In this document: positions 1-5,140 of the stretch, piece after piece
Layout of the letters: every line of letters starts with the position of its first letter
How positions within the stretch are numbered: the first letter of the stretch is position 1
Source of the DNA: Roseovarius sp.
GTDB lineage: Bacteria; Pseudomonadota; Alphaproteobacteria; Rhodobacterales; Rhodobacteraceae
Length of the DNA stretch: 5,612 nucleotides
Assembly: GCA_023260815.1 (NCBI GenBank)
Contig: JALQUE010000301.1
Coordinates: 1 to 5,612, forward strand
Direction of reading: 5' to 3'
Translations under genes and position numbers: made by a program
Notes under the pieces: model-generated
Database searches by the model: none
Told to the model about the DNA's origin: nothing
What the model saw: only the letters and a program-made list of their open reading frames with translations

Positions 1-1101
1 GACATGCCGGTCGACACCACCGATCCGACCAAGCGTGTGCTGCCGATGATGACCGATGCCGACATGGCGATGAAGATGGACCCGGTCTATAACGAGATCT
101 GCCAGAAGTTCATGGCCGATCCCGAGTATTTCGCCGATGCCTTCGCGCGCGCCTGGTTCAAGCTGACCCATCGCGACATGGGTCCGCGCACGCGCTATAT
201 CGGGCCGGACGCGCCGCAAGAGGATCTGATCTGGCAAGATCCGATCCCCGCCGGTTCGACCGATTACGATGTGGCGTCCGTCAAGGCGAAGATCGCGGAG
301 AGCGGTCTGTCGATGGGCGATATGGTTGCCACCGCATGGGACAGCGCGCGCACCTTCCGCGGGTCGGACCTGCGCGGCGGGGCCAATGGCGCCCGCATCC
401 GTCTGGCCCCTCAGAAAGACTGGGACGGCAACGAACCTGCGCGTCTGGCGCGTGTGCTGGATGTGCTGGAAGGCATCGCCGCCGACACGGGCGCAAGCGT
501 TGCGGACGTGATCGTTCTGGCGGGCAATGTGGGCGTCGAGCAAGCGGCGAAGGCCGCCGGCTTTGACATCGAGGTGCCGTTCACGCCGGGCCGTGGCGAC
601 GCGACCGACGAGATGACCGATGCCGCATCCTTTGACGTGCTGGAGCCGCTGGCCGATGGGTTCCGTAACTGGCTGAAGAAGGACTATATCGTCACGCCGG
701 AAGAAATGATGCTGGACCGCGCGCAACTGCTGGGGTTGACCGCGCCCGAGATGACCGCCCTGATCGGCGGGATGCGGGTGATCGGCACCAATCACGGTGG
801 CACCGCGCATGGCGTCTTCACCGACACGCCCGGCGCGCTGAGCACGGATTTCTTCGTGAACCTGACCGATATGTCCTATCGCTGGCAGCCGGTTGGCGAG
901 AACCACTATGAAATCCGCGACCGCAAGACCGATCAGGTCAAGTGGACGGCGACGCGGGTCGATCTGGTGTTCGGCTCCAACTCGATCCTGCGGGCCTATG
1001 CCGAAGTCTATGCGCAGGACGACAACAAGGAGAAGTTCGTCAAGGACTTCGTTGCAGCCTGGACCAAGGTGATGAACGCGGACCGGTTCGACATCGCCTG
1101 A
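1..1101 (+). CDS. katG: catalase-peroxidase KatG, C-terminal half (5' partial)
   Basis: This is the end of a bifunctional haem catalase-peroxidase, a cytoplasmic enzyme that destroys hydrogen peroxide and can oxidise organic donors. The reading frame is open through the left edge. The first ATG, at position 4, is not the start: it lies well inside the protein, and family members are about 720-740 residues whereas only 366 are visible. The fragment opens at the end of the N-terminal haem domain. The MKMDP segment (about residues 24-28) holds the Asp expected to hydrogen-bond the proximal haem His. HRDMGP followed by RYIGP (about 57-69) carries the region of the mobile Arg that tunes catalase activity. 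LWQDPIPA, TFRGSDLRGGANGARIRL, FTPGRGDATDE and DLVFGSNSILRA are typical of the C-terminal domain, a degenerate haem-less duplicate. The fragment ends with the usual KVMNADRFD. The distal Trp-Tyr-Met adduct and the proximal His lie outside the window. Identification comes from recognising the family sequence; no frameshift is seen. Confidence 0.97.
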   Translation, partial: DMPVDTTDPTKRVLPMMTDADMAMKMDPVYNEICQKFMADPEYFADAFARAWFKLTHRDMGPRTRYIGPDAPQEDLIWQDPIPAGSTDYDVASVKAKIAESGLSMGDMVATAWDSARTFRGSDLRGGANGARIRLAPQKDWDGNEPARLARVLDVLEGIAADTGASVADVIVLAGNVGVEQAAKAAGFDIEVPFTPGRGDATDEMTDAASFDVLEPLADGFRNWLKKDYIVTPEEMMLDRAQLLGLTAPEMTALIGGMRVIGTNHGGTAHGVFTDTPGALSTDFFVNLTDMSYRWQPVGENHYEIRDRKTDQVKWTATRVDLVFGSNSILRAYAEVYAQDDNKEKFVKDFVAAWTKVMNADRFDIA

Positions 1102-1124
1102 TTTTGAGTTACTGAAAACATGGG

Positions 1125-1153
1125 GGGCGGCGCCGCGATGCGCCGCCCTTTTT
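1125..1153 (+). terminator. intrinsic terminator of katG
   Basis: A perfect 9-bp GC-rich stem (1125-1133 paired with 1140-1148) with a six-base loop, CGCGAT, is followed directly by TTTTT. It starts 24 bases after the katG stop codon, the expected place and form of a Rho-independent terminator. Confidence 0.9.
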
Positions 1154-1181
1154 CATGTGCGGCGGCTTCATGTGCGGCGGT
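1152..1181. repeat. 15-bp tandem duplication
   Basis: TTCATGTGCGGCGG occurs twice in tandem with a 15-base period (1152-1166 and 1167-1181, differing only in the last base). It begins inside the T-run of the katG terminator. It is probably a replication-slippage duplication, and no function is evident. Confidence 0.7.
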
Positions 1182-1225
1182 TTGGTGTTTCGCGGTGGCG
1201 ACGGGCCACAAAAGACCCGCAATGC

Positions 1226-1257
1226 AAAAGGGCCGGCGCATCGCGGCGCCGGCCCTT
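1226..1257 (-). terminator. intrinsic terminator of the isocitrate dehydrogenase gene
   Basis: Read on the minus strand, a perfect 12-bp stem (1246-1257 paired with 1228-1239) closes a six-base CGCGAT loop. The stem's last two bases and the two that follow make a TTTT run (1226-1229 on the plus strand). It lies about 35 bases past the isocitrate dehydrogenase stop codon. Its core and loop match the katG terminator, in inverted orientation. Confidence 0.88.
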
Positions 1258-1292
1258 GGTGTGTCGTAACGGACTGCGTTGAGGGTCCGCCG

Positions 1293-3506
1293 TCAGCCGA
1301 TGATCCCGTTCAGCGTCGCCGAGGGGCGCATCACCGCAGCGGTCTTGTCGGCATCGGTGTGATAGTAGCCGCCCAGATCGACCGCATGGCCTTGCACGCC
1401 ATGCAATTCGGCAAGGATCGCAGCCTCGTTTTCGGCCAGGGCCGATGCGACGGGTGCGAAATGCGCGGCGATATCGGCATCTTCGGTTTGCGCGGCCAGG
1501 GCTTCGGCCCAGTAGCGGGCGAACCAGTAATGGCTGTCGCGGTTGTCAGGCTGTCCAACCTTGCGCGACGGAGAGTGACCGTGATCCAGAACGCCTTGGG
1601 TTGCGTCCTCGACCGCCTTGCCCAGAACGCGCGCCTTGTCGTTGCCCTGCACATCGGCAAGGAACTTGAGGCTTTCGCCAAGGGCGCAGAATTCCCCGAG
1701 GCTGTCCCACCGCAGGTGGTTTTCCTCGACCAGCTGTTGCACGTGCTTGGGGGCCGATCCACCGGCGCCCGTTTCGAACAGGCCGCCGCCCTGCATCAGC
1801 TTGACGATCGACAGCATCTTGGCCGAGGTGCCCAGTTCGAGGATCGGGAACAGATCGGTCAGGTAGTCGCGCAGCACGTTGCCGGTGATGGCGATGGAAT
1901 CCTTGCCCTCGCGGATGGTTTCCAGCGTCTTGCGCGTCGCCGCGCGCGGCGCGAGGATCTGGAAGCGGTCGGCCACGCCATGCGCTTCGAGGATGGGTTT
2001 GACATAGGCGATGAGCTGCGCGTCATGGGCGCGGTTTTCATCCAGCCAGAAGATCGCCTCGCAGCCTTCGGCCTTCTGGCGTTCGATGGCCAGCTTGACC
2101 CAATCCTCGATCGGGGCCTTGCGGGCCGAGGCCGCACGCCAGATATCGCCCGCTTCGACCGTGTGCTCGTGCAGAACGTCGCCATTGGCGGCGATCAGGC
2201 GCACGGTGCCATCGGCGGGGATTTCGAAGGTCGTGGGGTGGCTGCCGTATTCTTCGGCCTTCTGGGCCATCAGGCCGATATTCTGCACCGCGCCCGATGT
2301 GCTGGGGTCCAGCGCGCCGGTCTGTTTGAAATATTCGATCGTTTCATCATAGACGGGCGCATAAGAGCTGTCGGGGATCACGCAGTTGGTGTCATGCTGC
2401 TTGTTATCCGGCCCCCAGCCCTTGCCACCGGCCCGGATCAGCGCGGGCATCGAAGCGTCGATGATGACGTCCGAGGGCACATGCAGGTTGGTGATGCCAC
2501 GGTCGCTGTCGACCATGTACATCGGCGGGCGGTCGGCCATGACCTTTTCGATGGCGGCAACGATCTCGGGGGTGTCCTTGACGCGCTGCATCATGTCGCC
2601 GATGCCGGAATTGGGGTTCACGCCGAGATCCTTGAGCGTGTCGCCATAGGCATCGAAGACCGGCTTGAGGAATTCACGCACTGCATGGCCGAAGATGATC
2701 GGGTCCGAGACTTTCATCATCGTGGCCTTCATGTGCAGCGAAAAGAGCGTGCCGTCCTGAGCGGTGGCTTCGATCTGTTCGGCGAGGAAGGCATCCAGCG
2801 CCTTGGCGCTCATGAAGGTGGCGTCGACCACGGTGCCGGGATGATATGCGACACCGTCCTTGAGCACGACTTCGGTGCCGTCCTGCTGTGTCAGAACGAT
2901 CTTGGCGGGACCGGCCTGCGCATCGGTCAGCGTGGCGGAGCGTTCATTGGAATAGAAGTCGCCGGCCTGCATGGTGGCAACGCGGGTCTTGCTGTCGGCA
3001 GACCATGTGCCCATCGAATGCGGGTTGGCCTGAGCGAATTTCTTGACGGCCACGGCGGCGCGACGATCCGAATTGCCTTCGCGCAGGACCGGATTGACGG
3101 CCGAGCCCTTGATCGCGTCGTAGCGGGCGCGCGCGTCTTTTTCGGCGTCGGTCTGCGGGGCTTCGGGGTAGTCGGGCAGCGCATAGCCTTGCGATTGCAG
3201 CTCCTTGACCGCCGCGACAAGCTGCGGGACCGAGGCCGAGATATTCGGCAGCTTGATCACGTTGGCTTCGGGGGTTTTCACCAGCTGGCCCAGTTCGGCC
3301 AGATCATCGGGCTGGCGCTGCGCATCGGTCAGATGATCGGGAAAGGCCGCAATGATGCGACCGGCCAGCGATATGTCCTTGGTGCCGATGGACACGCCTG
3401 CGGCCTGTGCAAAGGTCCGGAGGATCGGAAGCAGCGAGGCCGAGGCCAGCTCGGGCGCTTCGTCGACCTTGGTGTAGATGATGTCGGGAGTATTGTTGTC
3501 TCGCAT
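1293..3506 (-). CDS. icd: NADP-dependent isocitrate dehydrogenase, monomeric type
   Basis: This enzyme oxidatively decarboxylates isocitrate to 2-oxoglutarate and makes NADPH in the TCA cycle, in the cytoplasm. The 737-residue protein matches the large monomeric family (about 740 residues, as in Azotobacter and Corynebacterium) and not the roughly 420-residue dimeric enzyme. Motifs in order: IIYTKVDEAP (9-18), DISLAGRIIAAFPD (44-57), KLPNISASVPQL (85-96), NPVLREGNSDRR (138-149, substrate-binding Ser region), LHMKATMMKVSDPI (257-270), GITNLHVPSDVIIDASMPA (337-355), AQKAEEYGSHPTTFEIP (414-430), GNVLRDYLTDLFPILELGTS (542-561), GGGLFETGAGGSAPKHVQQ (573-591) and HYWFARYWAEALAAQTED (659-676). The start chosen is ATG at 3506, giving MRDNNTPDIIYT, because AAAGGTGG lies six bases upstream. 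A longer in-frame start at 3563 would add 19 unconserved residues and sits inside the likely promoter. The gene is complete and convergent with katG. The family is clear; the symbol could equally be written icd2 or idh. Confidence 0.97.
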   Translation of the reverse strand: MRDNNTPDIIYTKVDEAPELASASLLPILRTFAQAAGVSIGTKDISLAGRIIAAFPDHLTDAQRQPDDLAELGQLVKTPEANVIKLPNISASVPQLVAAVKELQSQGYALPDYPEAPQTDAEKDARARYDAIKGSAVNPVLREGNSDRRAAVAVKKFAQANPHSMGTWSADSKTRVATMQAGDFYSNERSATLTDAQAGPAKIVLTQQDGTEVVLKDGVAYHPGTVVDATFMSAKALDAFLAEQIEATAQDGTLFSLHMKATMMKVSDPIIFGHAVREFLKPVFDAYGDTLKDLGVNPNSGIGDMMQRVKDTPEIVAAIEKVMADRPPMYMVDSDRGITNLHVPSDVIIDASMPALIRAGGKGWGPDNKQHDTNCVIPDSSYAPVYDETIEYFKQTGALDPSTSGAVQNIGLMAQKAEEYGSHPTTFEIPADGTVRLIAANGDVLHEHTVEAGDIWRAASARKAPIEDWVKLAIERQKAEGCEAIFWLDENRAHDAQLIAYVKPILEAHGVADRFQILAPRAATRKTLETIREGKDSIAITGNVLRDYLTDLFPILELGTSAKMLSIVKLMQGGGLFETGAGGSAPKHVQQLVEENHLRWDSLGEFCALGESLKFLADVQGNDKARVLGKAVEDATQGVLDHGHSPSRKVGQPDNRDSHYWFARYWAEALAAQTEDADIAAHFAPVASALAENEAAILAELHGVQGHAVDLGGYYHTDADKTAAVMRPSATLNGIIG

Positions 3507-3512
3507 GGTCAG

Positions 3513-3520
3513 CCACCTTT
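3513..3520 (-). promoter_or_regulatory. ribosome binding site deciding the isocitrate dehydrogenase start
   Basis: On the minus strand AAAGGTGG is followed by six bases and then the ATG at 3506. This is a good Shine-Dalgarno sequence at ideal spacing. It supports the 737-residue start over the upstream in-frame ATG at 3563. Confidence 0.85.
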
Positions 3521-3534
3521 GTTCTGTCCCGCGC

Positions 3535-3563
3535 GTCATACGGCAAGACGGGCGAAACGGCAA
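3535..3563 (-). promoter_or_regulatory. probable sigma70-type promoter of the isocitrate dehydrogenase gene
   Basis: On the minus strand TTGCCG (3558-3563) and TATGAC (3535-3540) are separated by exactly 17 bases. Each matches four of six positions of the -35 and -10 consensus. A transcript starting about seven bases past the -10 would have a leader of roughly 22 bases that still contains the ribosome binding site. The match is moderate and not experimentally supported. Confidence 0.5.
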
Positions 3564-3564
3564 C

Positions 3565-3582
3565 GGTATACGCGGGTATACC
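3565..3582. promoter_or_regulatory. 18-bp perfect inverted repeat, candidate operator
   Basis: GGTATAC-GCGG-GTATACC is a perfect dyad with 7-bp arms. It begins two bases upstream of the proposed -35 box of the isocitrate dehydrogenase gene. The same site also reads as two direct GGTATA hexamers ten bases apart (3565-3570 and 3575-3580). GTATAC cores and GGTATA repeats are known in operators of GntR/FCD-type regulators such as NanR, but the regulator here is unknown. The position just upstream of -35 would suit an activator, or a repressor that blocks polymerase. Confidence 0.5.
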
Positions 3583-3730
3583 GAAAAGAATTTTCATGAC
3601 CTGTCGCGATTGGCTTGGCGGGCGCGCTCGGGGGCAAGCCCGCGAATCAAGATGAAGGGGCCGGAGCGGCGGTGCGTTTCCAATATGGAGACAATGCGCG
3701 TCGAGACGTAGGAATAGAGATTGATGCCGG

Positions 3731-3748
3731 TTAAGCGATTCAGCTTAA
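3731..3748. repeat. inverted repeat TTAAGC-N6-GCTTAA
   Basis: Two perfect 6-bp arms, TTAAGC and GCTTAA, flank a six-base spacer. It is a possible protein binding site in the region upstream of the sorting-tail gene, about 275 bases before its start codon. There is no T-run, so it is not a terminator. A chance occurrence is possible. Confidence 0.35.
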
Positions 3749-3975
3749 GGGCGTGAATTTCCACCCAAGCGGGCGCAGGGCAGAGGTTTTTGGGCCTTTG
3801 GCAAAAAGGACTCCAAACTAAGGCGAAAATGTGGCAAGTTCGGGGATCCAGGGATGCTGTCCGTGGCGAGTTTGCTTTGCCCGGTCCCTTTTAAAGTAAA
3901 GATTCCCATTGTTATCCCGACATTGCACGTGGCCTTGGGCGTTCTGCCATTTCCCAGAACATAGCCCTGTCCGCC

Positions 3976-3997
3976 TGAGCCAGACATCTCTGGCACA
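3976..3997 (+). promoter_or_regulatory. leader hairpin upstream of the sorting-tail gene
   Basis: GCCAGA-CATC-TCTGGC is a perfect 6-bp stem with a tetraloop (3979-3994). Two further pairs beyond one A-A mismatch extend it to 3976-3997. It ends 12 bases before the ribosome binding site. In the mRNA it could protect the 5' end or influence translation; as DNA it could be an operator. Confidence 0.45.
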
Positions 3998-4009
3998 ACG
4001 ATTTCAAAA

Positions 4010-4017
4010 GGGGGTGA
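4010..4017 (+). promoter_or_regulatory. strong ribosome binding site of the sorting-tail gene
   Basis: GGGGGTGA, preceded by AAAA, sits three bases before the ATG at 4021. The purine-rich stretch is an extended though imperfect match to the anti-Shine-Dalgarno sequence. It fixes the start and suggests efficient translation. Confidence 0.75.
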
Positions 4018-4020
4018 ACG

Positions 4021-4695
4021 ATGTTCAGCCTGAATTTCAAAAGCGCGATGCCGATTGCGATCATGGCCGTGGCTGGAGTGATCTCATTCAGCACCCACGC
4101 AGAAGCAGTTACTGCGACTTACACATCCAACCTTTCCTGCAACGTTGTGGATGTGACCGGAGGTGGAAGCAATTCCAGCGATTGCTTTGGAACGGTTAGT
4201 GGCAATCCTTCGCAGATCGGCGCGAGCGCATTCGAAACAGCTACTTTTGTTGGTTATTTTTCCGATAATTCTCTATCTACGACAGGATTATTCGGCAAGA
4301 CCGATTGGAACCTGATCGCAAAGAGAGACTTCGACCCGGTACAGGTTGACGGGTTAAACGGCACAGAAGGCACCACACCCACAACCGGCTCTGATCCGGG
4401 AACATGGTCGCTGATCGATACCACGGCGTTGAACTCCTATGGCTATTCGACCGTGATGTTGAAGCAGGGCAGCTTCTTTGCCGCATATCTTTTCGATGGC
4501 GCCCCGCTTCCGACCTCGGGCGAATGGTATACCGCATGGTGGACCAATAATCCCGGAGACGTGAGCAACATAAGCGTTTGGGCCGGTGGCAAGAGTGTGA
4601 ACGGTCAAATCCCGGTTCCCGCAGGCTTGCCGCTGCTGCTGACGGCGATGGGCTTGGGTGGCTTCATGAGCTGGCGGAAGCGGAAAACGGTCTGA
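4021..4695 (+). CDS. secreted VPLPA-CTERM sorting domain protein, function unknown
   Basis: This 224-residue protein is exported and probably processed by an exosortase. Residues 1-29 form a signal peptide: a Lys at 7, a hydrophobic core (10-23) and an AEA cleavage site after Ala29. The mature part (30-195) is rich in Gly, Ser, Thr, Asn and aromatic residues, with no recognised catalytic motif. Its only two cysteines, 40 and 55, could form a disulfide in the periplasm. The C-terminus has the three-part sorting tail: IPVPAG (197-202), a hydrophobic helix (about 203-216) and a basic end, RKRK (219-222). This fits the VPLPA-CTERM signal with Ile and Val in place of the first Val and the Leu. An exosortase gene of the matching type starts 445 bases downstream, so this is its likely substrate. 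The coding sequence is more A/T-rich than the enzyme genes nearby, which may reflect relaxed codon bias or horizontal transfer. The start follows a strong ribosome binding site. The body of the protein is not recognised. Confidence 0.88.
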   Translation: MFSLNFKSAMPIAIMAVAGVISFSTHAEAVTATYTSNLSCNVVDVTGGGSNSSDCFGTVSGNPSQIGASAFETATFVGYFSDNSLSTTGLFGKTDWNLIAKRDFDPVQVDGLNGTEGTTPTTGSDPGTWSLIDTTALNSYGYSTVMLKQGSFFAAYLFDGAPLPTSGEWYTAWWTNNPGDVSNISVWAGGKSVNGQIPVPAGLPLLLTAMGLGGFMSWRKRKTV

Positions 4696-4720
4696 CCCGA
4701 AACCCATGAACGGATTGGCT

Positions 4721-4743
4721 GGGGCGCCCTTGTCGGGCGCCCC
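4721..4743 (+). terminator. probable terminator hairpin after the sorting-tail gene
   Basis: GGGGCGCCC and GGGCGCCCC form a perfect 9-bp stem with a five-base loop, 25 bases past the stop codon. Only TTCGT follows, so the T-run is poor and termination may be partial. A second hairpin follows at 4750-4767. Confidence 0.6.
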
Positions 4744-4749
4744 TTCGTA

Positions 4750-4767
4750 GTCGGGGGTGTTCCCGAC
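4750..4767 (+). repeat. second small hairpin, GTCGGG-N6-CCCGAC
   Basis: A perfect 6-bp stem with a six-base loop lies directly behind the probable terminator hairpin. There is no T-run. It could back up termination, protect the transcript 3' end, or be incidental. Confidence 0.4.
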
Positions 4768-5140
4768 GATGCCAGCTTGACACCCGGCAGATGACTGGCA
4801 CTTGCCTGCTGCGGATCGACATCCCGCCCGGAGCATTGGGAAGACAGGTCAAGAACCAAAGAGTTTCCCCAGGCCGAACAATGGCGACGCAAGAGCGCGC
4901 GCTTGCGCCACGGATGCGCCAAGCGCCTGATAAAACGTTGAAAATCATAGGCCTTCCGACACGTTGAGCGCCTGACAAGCGATACCGCCGCTGGACGGGT
5001 TCGCCCGAAGATCATCACAGACGCGTCAAGCCACGGGATTTATTTGGTTTTCGGTCAGGAATCCGGTAACACTATGACAGATTATTCCACGGTTTTTTTT
5101 GCGCGTTTCGCGCCTCGCATTACAGGGCCTTTTTCGACCC
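4768..5140. other. gene-free stretch upstream of the exosortase gene
   Basis: No convincing gene, RNA gene or mobile element is visible. The longest open frames are on the minus strand, overlap the sorting-tail gene and look unlike a protein family. It contains a 6-bp inverted repeat, CGCAAG/CTTGCG (4888-4907), around a GC-alternating centre with a 10-bp palindrome (AGCGCGCGCT). From about 5036 it becomes T-rich, ending in eight T's (5093-5100). A TTGACA at 4777-4782 has no matching -10. TATGAC at 5073-5078, the same hexamer as the proposed isocitrate dehydrogenase -10, has only a poor -35. The exosortase promoter should lie here but cannot be placed firmly. Confidence 0.5.
5093..5113. repeat. 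T8 tract followed by a GCGCG-TTT-CGCGC dyad
   Basis: Eight consecutive T's (5093-5100) precede a 5-bp GC-only hairpin with a three-base loop (5101-5113), ending 27 bases before the exosortase start. The order is wrong for a terminator on either strand. A T-tract plus dyad could be a regulator site or affect the mRNA leader. Confidence 0.35.

Larger units (their letters stand above)
3583..4009. other. gene-free stretch between the divergent isocitrate dehydrogenase and sorting-tail genes
   Basis: I see no convincing gene, tRNA or mobile element here. Open frames on either strand are short, lack recognisable protein features and lack good ribosome binding sites. From about 3700 onward the base composition is visibly more A/T-rich than in the flanking enzyme genes. 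It contains an 18-bp dyad at 3731-3748, the nearly palindromic CTTTTAAAG around 3890 and a hairpin at 3976-3997. It must hold the promoter for the gene at 4021, but no -35/-10 pair stands out. It could also hold a small RNA or long leader. Confidence 0.5.

Noticed and set aside
4..6. ATG at position 4 as the start of a short KatG-like protein
   Set aside because: The frame is open to the left edge and the visible sequence begins mid-protein relative to the KatG family, so this is an internal Met.
3507..3563. N-terminal extension of isocitrate dehydrogenase from the upstream ATG at 3563
   Set aside because: The 19 extra residues are not family-like, the region carries the likely promoter, and a good ribosome binding site points to 3506.
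1155..3599. An 814-residue open frame on the plus strand covering the whole isocitrate dehydrogenase gene
   Set aside because: It is antisense to a clearly recognised, full-length enzyme. Its composition (rich in Arg, Gly, Asp, Val, His) is typical of the shadow frame of a GC-biased gene, and it starts in a terminator region without a ribosome binding site.
3745..3996. An 83-residue minus-strand frame in the divergent spacer
   Set aside because: It has no ribosome binding site, no family resemblance and low-information composition. It is treated as chance.
3991..4005. TGGCAC-N5-TTTCA resembling a sigma54 promoter before the sorting-tail gene
   Set aside because: The -12 GC is missing (TC instead), and the site would place the transcription start at or past the ribosome binding site, so it cannot serve this gene.
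4777..4805. Perfect TTGACA hexamer as a -35 box
   Set aside because: No acceptable -10 hexamer lies 16-18 bases downstream, and it is about 360 bases from the exosortase start.
4354..5018. Minus-strand frames of 104-160 residues overlapping the end of the sorting-tail gene and the following spacer
   Set aside because: They run through the terminator hairpins and the antisense of a recognised sorting tail, lack good ribosome binding sites and resemble no family I know.
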